Assembly: GCA_021186555.1 (NCBI GenBank)
Contig: JAJKFL010000013.1
Location: 12,827,243-12,891,242, forward strand
DNA: 64,000 bases
Direction of reading: 5' to 3'
DNA from: Reticulitermes speratus
Lineage: Eukaryota; Arthropoda; Insecta; Blattodea; Rhinotermitidae
Position numbers and translations under genes: made by a program. A model generated the notes under the pieces. It did not search any database and was not told where the DNA came from. It was given only the letters and a program-made list of their open reading frames with translations. This document shows positions 13,627 to 22,020 of the stretch, piece after piece (positions within the stretch are counted from its first letter, which is position 1; each line of letters begins with the position of its first letter).

Positions 13627-16600
13627 TAGTGTGGACAATACATCACTAAGCAAGGAGTGTATTTTATTTTCATTTATCAAATAGAGTGGTGTAGGCAGTC
13701 ACATCTGCTGAAACCTGGTTTAAGAATTGTGGTTTGATGAAATATTGTCTTGCAGGGTTTAATGTTTGGATATGCTACAGATGAAACTGAAGAATGTATG
13801 CCATTGACAGTTGTGCTTGCTCACAAACTAAACTATCGTATTGCAGAACTGAGGCGAAGTGGTGAATTCTGGTGGGCACGCCCTGACTCGAAAACACAGG
13901 TGAGTGGTTATTTGGTTTTTGTCATCCTTAGTGCAGTGACACAACCTTATGCTATGATTCAGGAAAACCTAACATGTACAATATACCAGCTACATTTAAG
14001 GGCAAAAACAATGGAACTGTCCCTTTCCTGCTGCCACTTCAGTGTCCTGTCAAGCAGTAAGATCATTCTGAGATGAATTAAGTAGCAATCATTACTCTTC
14101 ACCTTGTAAGGAAGTGTGACTGTCTCAATGATGTAAGCTAGTATTTGCTACTCTTGATTTGTATATGATGCAAAACTTTATACCACCAGATGTGGGCTGA
14201 GAGAACAGTCACTATTATTTACAGAATTAAGAACAATATCTTTAACCTTCTTGGTCTCTTTCTATTAGTGTGCAAGGTGTATCACCTGGTTTGTAAAGCA
14301 GGTGTTGTCGATACAAATCTTGAGGTTTGGGCTTCTGTTAGTGGATCAGCTATGGGTGCACTTTTTTTTCTTACAGACTTCTTTCCATGGACTTCTTTAA
14401 CAATTAGTTTTTAATATTTCTTATATAAGTGGTTGGTTGGAATTGGAAGGTTAATGTTGAAACTTGTTCATAGTTGCAGATAGTGATTTGCGCTTGATGC
14501 ATGTTAATCATGTCAGCAGGTTCACTGTGGCAAATTTCATTACGAAAAGACTTAACAAACCAGTTGATCAGGGGGTTCAGATATCTGGGTGCCAGGTTTC
14601 CCAGGCAACCAAAATTGTTTTACAGTGGCACATAATATTTGTGGGCCTTTAGTGGGGAGCTTGTTTCATTTCACCCTTCTGGTGCTCGGATTTTGGAGGT
14701 GTCTTCTAGATGTTTGGAAAATGTGTAGACCCTTGCCATTGGTGGTAAGAAAATACCAGTTGTGTAAGGAGTATTGGTGTCAAGCTGATGGTTGTGTAAA
14801 TAGTGCATTTGTATAAGTTCTGAGATGCTCAGCAGCAGTGGCTGTGGAATGTGATGCCATGTATGTAGTCTTCTGTACTGAAAGATGGAGGCAGCATGCT
14901 CATGCAAAATGTCAGTAGTTTGATCACATGCGAAGCGTTATTCATTCAGTCCTTGAGTGATCCAGTGTATGATTAGTTTCAGTTGTTAGGGAGTTTTCTC
15001 GAGTCCAACCAATTGTTGCAGGTAACATGCGAGTACTACATGTCTCATGGAGCCTGCGTTCCTCTACGTGTCCACACAGTTGTGGTCTCTGTTCAACATT
15101 CGGAGAAAATCAGCCTTGAGGACCTCCGTGCAGATGTGATGACCAAAGTTATTAGAGTGGTGATACCAGAGAAGTATTTGGATGACAAAACGACCTTTCA
15201 TATCAACCCCTGTGGGCTGTTTGTCGTTGGAGGACCTCAGGTAAGTGGTGGCTTTCTTGACCCTTTTGCTGTTGGTGTGTTTTATGGGTGGGGTTTTTGG
15301 GTAAAATTGGCATGTGCAGATTCACACCTACCTAATTTTGGAAATCTTTAGTGTGGGGCTGGGCTATTTTTCTGTACATACAGGGTAGTTGTTTCACTGT
15401 ATTGTAGTACAATTTAGGCACAATAGGATTAATATTGAAATTATGTGCTGCCATTGTCTAGTCCACAGCATATTCTTTACCAAGGTTTGGTATATGTTTT
15501 ATTACTTTGACAATCTCGGTTGAAATTCAAGTGATAGATTGAATATGAACAAAGGTAGTGGGTCATATGTGCATACATGTTCAAGGTAGTAAAGGTGGTT
15601 TGTACTTTGTATGTGTATGGGTTTAAATACCAACCAGCCTCCTGTCTTATCTAAATGTGGCACTTTTCTCTTTGGGAGAGATTCAGTTATCTGGTGCTGA
15701 TGCTGTAAGACTGATCAGTGACGTCATTGTATATTTGATACTCTTAATGTGATAGTTCAGCAGTGCCAAGAGTTTGACGTTTATTTGATGCCATAGCTGG
15801 AATGAATTTCAGTGACAGAATACATCCATGGATTTTTTCTGTTAGAGTGATGCTGGATTGACTGGCCGCAAGATCATCGTAGATACATACGGGGGCTGGG
15901 GTGCACATGGTGGAGGAGCATTTTCTGGCAAGGACTTCACAAAAGTGGATCGTTCTGCCGCGTATGCTGCTCGATGGGTTGCAAAATCTTTGGTCAAGTC
16001 AGGACTCTGCAGACGCTGCCTGGTGCAGGTAAAGCGCTGATCTTGTTAAGAAGAGTCTTTGCAATTTGTAAGGCATATTAAGAATTGTAGCAGGATTAGT
16101 ACTGACGGAATAATTTTCTAGCAGGATTAGTACTGACTGAATAATTTTCTGTAGAAACCACAATTCTTAAAATTAAGTGGAGCAGATCCTGACCCATTTT
16201 TTGAGTGGCGAAGGGATGACTGCTGGTATGCATATTTTCTACAGCACCACTGCTCATATTGCAAACTCCCACATGGATACTTTGAGGGTAGCATTTGATG
16301 ATGATAGTAACAATAAGTAATACTAAGAGCATTTGCAAGAGTAGTAATGAATGGGGTATAGTAGTGTTAATGGTTGTGGCCAGTGTGCCCCTGCAATAGA
16401 AACCCTTTTGACTTTTATTTATGGGGAACTGTTAGCTTGAGGAATTCAATGATCTGTACTCATCACCAAATATTATTCGGGTGATCAAATCAAGAAGAAT
16501 GAGTTGGGCGGAGCATGTAGCACATATGGGGGAGGGGAGAGGTGCACACAGGATTTTGGTGGGGAGACCTGAGGGAAGGAGACCACTTGGAAGACCCAGG

Positions 16601-19092
16601 CATAGATGGTAGGATAATATTAAAATGGATCTTCAAGAAGTGGAAATGGGGGGGGGGGGGGGCATGGACTGGATTGATGTGGCTCAGGATAGGGACAGGT
16701 GGCAGGTTCTTGTGAATGTTGTAATGAACCTTTGGGTTCCATAAAATGCAGGGAATTTCTTGACTTAGCTGAGGACCTGTTAGCTTCTGAAGAAGGACTC
16801 TGCTCCATGGAGTTAGTTAGTTATGAACTGTTAGTTTAATATGGGGAAGCTGGGATAGCATAGTCAGTAGTTACTGTGGCCTGGGCTGGGCGTGGTAGGA
16901 ATTGTGGTTTGATTTCCAGCAGGGCCAGAGATTTCCGTTTCCAGTGTCCATACTAGCCAAGAGGCCCACCCAGCCCCTTATTAGTGGTTACTGGAGGCTC
17001 TTTCCCTGGGGTAAAGCAGCCAGGTTGTGAAGTTGACCACTTATCCTATCTAGTGCAGTGGGTAAGAATGAGTGGAACTAAGACTCCACTCTGTATGCCT
17101 TCATGGTGTGTGCAGGAACATCTTTACGGGGATCAAACGTGGACATCGGGAAAATATATGAAGTGAAGTTTTCTGTTTCCCAAAAGAAGCTTCAGCATGT
17201 ACATGATGTTCTTAATACAGGCGTCAGAACTGCATATGGAGCAGGTGGCAGCATTTTCAGCGTCTGTAATTTGGATAAGTTCAGTTCATGATTCAGTTGT
17301 TGGTTTATTAGTTCTGCTAGCAGCACAAATATCAGGGCTGGACTTCACAGGTGTGGCCAAGTGCCCAATAGTTCGGTTGGAGAGATATACTGAGTTTGGA
17401 GAAGACTGATGTATGTAGGAGGGTAAAGGCAAAATGGATTGCACAAATGTGTCTTGTAACGGTTAGGATATGGACCGGTGGTGGGCTGTTTTGAAGACTG
17501 TAATGAACACAGGTTGTGTGAAGCATGGGTATGTTCTTGATTAGCTGCTGCTTGCAGTTAGTGTTAATGTACAGATGCAGTCATCTCTTGTAGGTGTCTT
17601 ATGCCATTGGAGTGGCAGAGCCCTGTCTATAACGCTGTTTGATTATGGCACTTCGAAGAAGACACAGAAGGAATTGCTGGCAATTGTGGAGAAGAACTTT
17701 GATCTCCGACCTGGCAGAATTGTGAAGTAAGTGGTAAATCAGGCCAGCTCAACCCATTGCTTGCAGGCATTTTGTCACCTGTCACAGTGTTATATTACCT
17801 GGAGAGAAATTTGAAATGAGAACATTTTTTAATTTTCTCACATGCAAAGCTGGGATTGAATGCTGAAACAGTTTTGGAAACTTACAAAGTGTTGATTTAT
17901 GGAAACATGCATTATATTACTAACACATTTTGTAAAAATGTGCTAAAGTAGAGACACCCTGGCGTAGATTTTGAATTGTATTTTTAAAATAAATTTCTCC
18001 TGTTACCAGTATTTTTTTTGTTGTGCATGATGTGTAGGAAAATACACGGGTAAAATTATACATGTAATTATATGTATGCTTACGCATTCTTCATTTTGTG
18101 TATTGAATTTCACGTTGCCTGCATGCAGACCAAATTTTGCCAAAGTTGCTTGCACCAGATAAAAAGGTTGATCAGGCCTGTAGTAAAAGATATAAGTGCT
18201 TAAATCATTCATTTGGCCAGCTCCAGCAGTGTAAGTGCCACTGCACAGTATGCTTGAGAGGTGCATGCAAGTGGTTGATGCTGGTGCGAGTATGCACTCA
18301 GTGACATTGGAACTGGGGCAGTGTAGTGAATGTAGTGATTAGGCTACACGTTGGATGATTGAGGACTCGTGGTTTGATTTGTGGCAGGAGGCAAAAGATT
18401 TTTGTCTAGTCCCAAAGGTCCAGATTGGCTTGGGGGCCTGACCAAATCTGTACAACAGGCAACTGGACATAAGGGCAGGTTTGCTCATGTGTCTGGAAGT
18501 TTGTAAGCTGAATGTTCTTGAGTAGGAGCACCTCTGTTGTCAGGTAATGGATTTTGAGGTGGCTTATTTGATCCCACATGGAAAGGGGTGAGTTTGCAGA
18601 GAATGTGCAGTATTTGCCCTAAAATTTTATATGCCTTTACACATTCATATATTACATAATGTATAATGAATATGTTTCTACCCATGTTTTTAAATATTTT
18701 GCTGTTATGTACACAAATTTCCTGTTACATTTTGTGTTGAAAGTTTTGTGCTTATAACATGTCAGTAATTTAATGAGCAGTGACAGTGGCTATGGCAGAT
18801 TTTTGTTTCCATATATTGCAGGATAGTTTGCCTTATTTGGAACATGGATCAGTATATAATTCATGACACCTACTGAGGACATGTACCAGGCCACAAGTTT
18901 TGGTTTGTGCTGTAGTGCAGGGTTCTAAGTCATATTTATGAATTATGAATAAGGCTTTGTTTTAATAAGGAAGTTTTTTTTTTTTTCAGGGAGCTTAATC
19001 TGCGTAACCCTATCTACCAACAGACGAGCGCATATGGTCATTTTGGTCGTGACATCTTCCCATGGGAACAACCCAAGAAACTGGTTGATTGA
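3004..19092 (+). CDS. Sam-S: S-adenosylmethionine synthase, multi-exon, 5' partial, with one frameshifted exon
   Basis: Makes S-adenosylmethionine from methionine and ATP in the cytosol; it acts as a homodimer or tetramer. Exons in order: 3004-3126, then either 6364-6476 or 8646-8758, 13756-13899, 15022-15240, 15846-16028, 17594-17726, 18990-19092. All introns are GT-AG and phases join correctly. Family signatures are GAGDQ joined to [10 protein letters not shown] across an exon junction, [14 protein letters not shown], the glycine-rich [19 protein letters not shown] and the C-terminal [12 protein letters not shown]. About 339 codons are visible against about 395 in the vertebrate enzyme; the missing N-terminus contains the GEGHPDK motif and lies upstream of the window. 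Exon 17594-17726 lacks one base, so the reading frame as given stops at 17630-17632. The rest is intact, so I favour an assembly error over a pseudogene. Confidence 0.95.
3210..3435 (+). repeat. Degenerate tRNA-derived SINE (family with TTTACC tail)
   Basis: Contains the family's hallmarks: a tRNA-like head with GGTTTGATTCCTGGCAGG, the phrase GGCTCTGGGGCCCACCCAGC, and CATCTAGTGCTGAGGTTG. The same phrases recur at 16851, 18318, 27889, 35529, 36113 and 59578. Confidence 0.6.
3436..6363 (+). other. Sam-S intron between visible exon 1 and alternative exon A
   Basis: CpG-poor intron interrupted by the pogo-like short element at 4530-5428. Apart from that element I see only unremarkable AT-rich sequence. 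Confidence 0.6.
4530..5428 (-). mobile_element. Pogo-like non-autonomous DNA transposon with a remnant transposase N-terminus
   Basis: The ends are near-perfect inverted repeats beginning CCGTATATTCTCGAATCTAA, flanked by TA at 4528-4529 and 5429-5430, the pogo/Tc1-mariner target duplication. On the minus strand a short frame (5149-4832) reads [20 protein letters not shown] and [18 protein letters not shown], a helix-turn-helix DNA-binding domain of the kind found at the N-terminus of pogo-like transposases. It then runs straight into acidic, transposase C-terminal-like sequence. The catalytic DDE core is absent, so this is an internally deleted derivative of about 900 bp. Confidence 0.85.
6364..6476 (+). 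CDS. Sam-S: Sam-S alternative exon A (candidate mutually exclusive exon)
   Basis: After a CCCCTAG acceptor the sequence reads [25 protein letters not shown] and ends MDIGAGDQ before a CAG|GTACCC donor. It is 113 bp long, enters in phase 1 and leaves in phase 0, exactly like the exon at 8646-8758. By eye 25 of 38 residues are identical between the two. The segment corresponds to the region that includes the flexible gating loop over the active site (about residues 113-131 in human MAT2A). Because 113 is not divisible by three, using both or neither exon breaks the frame. It has no stop codons and ordinary codon usage, so it looks like a functional exon rather than a decayed duplicate. Transcript support is unseen. 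Confidence 0.85.
6477..8645 (+). other. Intron between the two alternative Sam-S exons
   Basis: 2.2 kb of CpG-poor intron. Near 7703-7755 it has a decayed hammerhead-like motif (see separate entry). A poly-G run of 10 lies near 7288-7297. No third version of the alternative exon was found. RNA pairing that could enforce exclusive choice would have to lie here or in the flanking introns, but I could not identify it. Confidence 0.6.
7703..7755 (+). ncRNA. Decayed hammerhead-ribozyme-like motif, CTGAAGA type
   Basis: CTGAAGA at 7709-7715 matches CUGANGA. It is followed by T and a GGAGG...CTCCTC stem II, but the GAAA box reads GGAA and the cleavage region is altered. It resembles the family at 14873, 22830 and 25640 and is predicted inactive. 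Confidence 0.4.
8646..8758 (+). CDS. Sam-S: Sam-S alternative exon B
   Basis: Reads [30 protein letters not shown] and ends DDVGAGDQ. The acceptor is CAACTTAG at 8645 and the donor CAG|GTGATT. It is 113 bp, phase 1 to phase 0, the same architecture as exon A at 6364. It is closer to the vertebrate MAT2A sequence over this stretch than exon A, so it is probably the default form. Confidence 0.92.
9142..9186 (-). ncRNA. Type I hammerhead ribozyme, array copy 1
   Basis: Reading the minus strand: CCC, core CTGAGGA (fits CUGANGA), stem II GGCCTT paired to AAGGCT over a GT loop, GAAA, a two-base-pair helix III with ATAT loop, GTA, then GGGG pairing back to CCC as helix I. Predicted cleavage follows GTA, between 9148 and 9147. 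All core residues needed for activity are present; one extra T lies between the core and stem II, as in all relatives here. Confidence 0.8.
9417..9461 (-). ncRNA. Type I hammerhead ribozyme, array copy 2
   Basis: Same core and stems as copy 1, exactly 275 bp away. With copy 1 it would release a 275-nt monomer RNA. Predicted cleavage lies between 9423 and 9422. Confidence 0.8.
9692..9715 (-). ncRNA. Truncated hammerhead ribozyme, array copy 3
   Basis: Contains the 3' half only (half of stem II, GAAAC, loop, GTA and GGGG on the minus strand). Homology ends in stem II at about 9715, so the core CTGANGA is missing and it cannot cleave by itself. Confidence 0.7.
9716..12989 (+). other. Sam-S intron, no recognisable content
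   Basis: CpG-poor AT-rich intron between the ribozyme array and the transposon at 12990. I see no conserved coding segments, RNA genes or clear repeats in it. Confidence 0.5.
12990..13575 (+). mobile_element. Non-autonomous Tc1/mariner-superfamily element with 112-bp inverted arms
   Basis: Arms at 12990-13101 and 13464-13575 are about 90% matching inverted repeats starting CAGGGCATACACAAAAGAAT, flanked by TA on both sides. Between them a + strand frame (about 13180-13455) reads [20 protein letters not shown] and continues to TQGAHIEGL. This is the C-terminal end of a DDE transposase of the IS630-Tc1-mariner superfamily, including its last catalytic region. The first two catalytic residues are deleted. 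Sits in a Sam-S intron. Confidence 0.85.
13594..13625. repeat. (AT)n microsatellite
   Basis: About 14 uninterrupted AT units directly beside the transposon end. Confidence 0.9.
13756..13899 (+). CDS. Sam-S: Sam-S exon ([10 protein letters not shown])
   Basis: 48 codons in phase 0, from [16 protein letters not shown] to ARPDSKTQ, between a TTGCAG acceptor and a CAG|GTGAGT donor. It contributes the conserved strand following the GAGDQ nucleotide-binding motif and part of the central domain. Confidence 0.94.
13900..15021 (+). other. Sam-S intron
   Basis: 1.1 kb intron. Apart from the decayed hammerhead-like motif near its end I see nothing recognisable. Confidence 0.55.
14873..14921 (+). ncRNA. 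Decayed hammerhead-like motif
   Basis: ACTGAAAGATGGAGGCAGCA resembles the CTGAAGA-type core plus stem II, but has an extra A in the core and AAAA for GAAA. A GTC follows at the expected cleavage place. Predicted inactive. Confidence 0.35.
15022..15240 (+). CDS. Sam-S: Sam-S exon (central domain)
   Basis: 73 codons in phase 0, starting [19 protein letters not shown] and ending [10 protein letters not shown]. The acceptor is TTGCAG and the donor CAG|GTAAGT. It includes the conserved [11 protein letters not shown] strand and the FVVGGP turn. Confidence 0.94.
15846..16028 (+). CDS. Sam-S: Sam-S exon with the glycine-rich active-site segment
   Basis: 61 codons in phase 0: [17 protein letters not shown], then [12 protein letters not shown], then [16 protein letters not shown] and CLVQ. 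It begins with serine where vertebrate enzymes have glycine (PQ-S-DAG). The acceptor is CTGTTAG and the donor CAG|GTAAAG. This is the most conserved catalytic stretch and it is intact. Confidence 0.95.
16029..16437 (+). other. Sam-S intron, 5' part
   Basis: Contains a short local duplication: AGCAGGATTAGTACTGAC appears twice near 16088-16140. Otherwise unremarkable; the LINE tail at 16438 and SINE at 16851 fill the rest of this intron. The intron at 15241-15845 is likewise featureless. Confidence 0.5.
16438..16822 (+). mobile_element. LINE 3' end fragment with (AGTT)n tail
   Basis: Homologous to 50540-50920: encodes the decayed C-terminus ([32 protein letters not shown] in its better copy). 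It ends in the shared 3' phrase CTCCATGGAGTTAGTTAGTT. The copy is 5' truncated and has a long G run near 16650. Confidence 0.8.
16851..17130 (+). repeat. tRNA-derived SINE (TTTACC-tail family)
   Basis: Full-length-looking member: head with GTGGTTTGATTTCCAGCAGG, GAGGCCCACCCAGCC, ATCTAGTGCAGTGGGTAAGA, and a degraded tail. It follows the LINE 3' fragment. Confidence 0.6.
17594..17726 (+). CDS. Sam-S: Sam-S exon carrying a 1-bp deletion
   Basis: Opens [10 protein letters not shown], then should continue [19 protein letters not shown] and end in GRIVK. At 17621 the sequence has CCCTG where CCCCTG is needed for Pro-Leu. Read as given, the frame gives VAEPCL and a TAA at 17630-17632. The exon is 133 bp, but the flanking phases (0 in, 2 out) require 134. 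Everything on both sides of the missing base is conserved in the correct alternate frame. A homopolymer error in the assembly is the simplest explanation. Confidence 0.9.
18318..18475 (+). repeat. Partial SINE, same family
   Basis: Head region only: GTAGTGATTAGGCTACACG, GTGGTTTGATTTGTGGCAGG, and CCAGATTGGCTTGGGGGCC. It lies in the last Sam-S intron (17727-18989), which is otherwise featureless. Confidence 0.55.
18990..19092 (+). CDS. Sam-S: Sam-S last coding exon and stop
   Basis: Phase 2 entry after a T-rich TTTTTTCAG acceptor, then [33 protein letters not shown] and TGA at 19090. This is the usual C-terminus of animal SAM synthases. Confidence 0.94.
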
Positions 19093-20608
19093 TGAAAGGG
19101 GAAGGCATTGTCTTGTAAGGCTTAATAGAAGTGTGAACAATTCCTGCCAGATCTTCCTCTGTGGCATTTCTTCTTCTGGATCTTTACTCCTCGTAACATA
19201 ATTCTGTTTGTGTTAGTGTTGACTTGTATACATGCAGGCAGTAGAGAAATATATGTTGTAACCCAAATATGTTTGTGTGCAACACTGGTGTAGGAAAAAG
19301 TGTAATGCCAAGCAAGACACAAGATGAAGTCTTCTGAATTTGTGTCTGTATTCTGAACCTTAGCTTCACATCTTGAAGGTTGTACCATGCCGTGCAGGTG
19401 GGACAAGGCTGTCCTGGCAAGTAGAACATTCACCTGTGTGCTTCCTGTTTTCCATCCTCCAGCAACTCCCAAGTGGACATTTCCAGACTGCTGTGAACAA
19501 CAGCTGTATTGATTGTTTATAAACATCTCTAAAAATATTTTATAACTAATTTATGTAAGTTATGTGTTATGGGTGTGTGTGTGTGTTGTCTGTGTTGTTT
19601 TTTAGGTATACTTGAAGCACATAGTGACATGGGGCCAAGTTCCCGGAGTTTCAGCGGCGTGGTACTGACTTTGACAAGATGGTACTTTTCCCCAGCTGTA
19701 TAAACATGGCGATACGTAGTTGGGGATCTCGAGCAAAAGGGGAAGGCAAAGCCTAGCTCTAGACAGATCACAGTGAAAGGCTATACTGAGCCTTTACTGC
19801 AAATGTGTGTGGCCCCAGAAAGCGCCTTTCCCACTAGAGTTTTTTCTCTGAGTGGTAAAACTCCACACATTTTGTGTTGTGTTTACGAAAAAGAGTCTAT
19901 TGGAAAAGAGCATTTCCGAAAACACTCCGATCTGTCCAGATTCGTGGATATCGTAGCAGTTACCTTTTTAATGATCTTATGTTTTCTCGCGCATTTATCA
20001 AGTAGAACTTAGGAGAAAACACTTGTGTGTGATGTAGGTGTTTGTTGTGACTGCTTCTAATATGGAAGTTATTTTTTATTTGTAAGAGTTCTGCTACGTC
20101 TTTGGTCTTCCCCACTTAAATTGTGTACATTTATTCTAATATGCTGTATTTCATACAAATGCATGTGGAATGATGAACTGAACAATAAAAATATACATAT
20201 TAATGCCATTTTATGTGTGGCAGTTACAAATATTGTGGTTCTCATATTCCATAACCTAGATATCCTGATGTCCCAAAAAAATTTGAAAATGAGTTGTGGA
20301 CATTAAAACTGGTTTCCCACTGAAAGAAATACACAGATTTCTATGTCTGTGGGTCAAGAAATGAAGGAAAATGTCAGTGCACAAATATAAACTGTTCGTG
20401 GAGGTGTTTGGATTTCATGTAGAACATTGGAATTTTGTGTGCTGTAACGTGGGTGCTTCATGTAGAAAGTGTTTAATGCAGTGGCCGTAGTGATTCCACT
20501 TATATGACAGTTTAAATGTAGGCATGTTGACAGGATGGGTCTTCTGTGCAAGATAAATGTTTGCAGCTACATTTGGAAAGGGGTTTATATTGTTTCAGTG
20601 TAAATAAA
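19093..20608 (+). other. Sam-S 3' UTR and flank with polyadenylation signals
   Basis: Non-coding sequence after the Sam-S stop. AATAAA hexamers lie at 20184-20189 and 20603-20608. A segment at about 19620-20100 is clearly richer in CpG than its surroundings (about 15 in 480 bp) and may be an inserted element or a separate regulatory region. Confidence 0.55.
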
Positions 20609-21560
20609 GATATATATACATTATGTACCATGGATCCAGAAGTTAAGATTTACAGCAGAATGTGAAGAAAACTAGAATATGTAACAGTTCAGTAGAAGTC
20701 GAGTTAGACCATTGATTTATACCACAAATACAAAAACCTTGGAACACTAATTTCTAAAAATTCAGAATGCAAGCTGTAAAGGTGTATTGCAGTATTTTTA
20801 CTGGTACTTGAAAATTAGATTAGTCACTTGAGATTGGTAGATGTGATGGTTAGCATGGTTGTGAAAACGCAGACCTTTTGAAATTGGTCTGCAGAGTTCA
20901 TGTAGTGTATATTCAGTGTACTAATAATACTGTATAAAGTTGTATTTCATTTTCATTCTACAAATCCAAAGGGTTGCAAAACCACTGGATACAGAAAAGT
21001 ACATATAAAGCATAAATATACAAGAAAATGATATAAACCACATAAATATACTACAGCATTGAGGGCCCCAGCCAAGCACATAATGGTACACAAGTGTGGA
21101 TGCAATACACGTATGCAAGAGACCTAAAAGATCTGCAGGTGAGCAATAGTGTGATAAGACCAAAGGAGTCAGATGTTGGAATGAACAGATAATTTAGTCC
21201 AAGTGGTACATAACAGTTTAATAAATATATAGTAGAAACATTAAATACTAAGTAAATAAGAATCTGCTCATGTTAAATAATCATTAAATAAAAATTGAAA
21301 CTTGCAAAATGCAAAGAATACATTAATGAAATTACAGAATTATGATGCTGAGTAAATTATAAAGCATTGAATAAATATAGTAACCTAATAGATTACTGAG
21401 GGAAGTCTTAAAAGATTATAAATCTGAGAGGGATGAAACCTAATTATTACTGTTATTGTAATACTCGTCTAATGAATAAAAGGAATTTGTATATAGAAAT
21501 TTTTTTAAGACCATTTTAAATGTCTTAGGATGCATGGTATCTAAAATCAAGGTTGAGTTT
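20609..21560. other. Intergenic spacer between Sam-S and MetAP1
   Basis: AT-rich, CpG-poor. I see no coding sequence or clear repeat. The gap between the last Sam-S polyadenylation signal and the MetAP1 promoter is only about 1 kb. Confidence 0.5.
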
Positions 21561-21579
21561 GCATGAAAATGTTGGGGGT

Positions 21580-21900
21580 TTTCTATAATGACGTTCATTA
21601 ATCGAATTGTGTATTGATACAGAAGAGGTAAAATCTCCTCTACTACACAAACTCCCAGGTTAGACCGCAGTAATAATTCTAACGTTATTTTGAAGAAGGT
21701 ATTCCGAATTTTCTGATCCAAAAAAGTTTTTTACCGACTTAACTACCGCTACGTCACATATCTGTAGTCTTTGCAATCCCTGACCTGTAGATGGCTACGC
21801 ATAACGCAATCTTATCCGTAGTTAGTAGCAATTGGCGTGGTCTATGGGCATGGTCATACTAGATCATCTGTGGTCATGGTGTGTTTTTGGTCGTTCGAAA
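21580..21900 (+). promoter_or_regulatory. MetAP1 promoter and 5' UTR, CpG-rich
   Basis: CpG density rises sharply here (about 16 in 21541-21960) against the CpG-poor gene bodies on both sides. That fits an unmethylated housekeeping promoter without a TATA box. Upstream ATGs in frame with the start exist at 21844 and 21850; they would add about 19 residues that have no family counterpart. Confidence 0.55.
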
Positions 21901-22020
21901 ATGGCAGCTGTTTTAACGGGAAGTAGAGTTTGTGAAACTCCAGGATGTAATTCTTCAGCGAAGTTACAATGTCCAACATGTATAAAATTGGGGATTCAAG
22001 GTTCCTACTTTTGCTCCCAG
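21901..22020 (+). CDS. Metap1: MetAP1 exon 1
   Basis: [16 protein letters not shown] to [10 protein letters not shown], 40 codons, then CAG|GTAATA. Holds the first part of the MYND-like zinc finger that anchors the enzyme to the ribosome. Confidence 0.95.

Noticed and set aside
19529-20012. Open frames of about 80 codons on both strands
   Set aside because: No recognisable domains; likely part of the Sam-S 3' region or an unrecognised repeat.
21844-21900. Upstream in-frame ATGs of MetAP1 as the true start
   Set aside because: The extra 19 residues have no counterpart in MetAP1 proteins; ATG at 21901 has better context and aligns with the family start.
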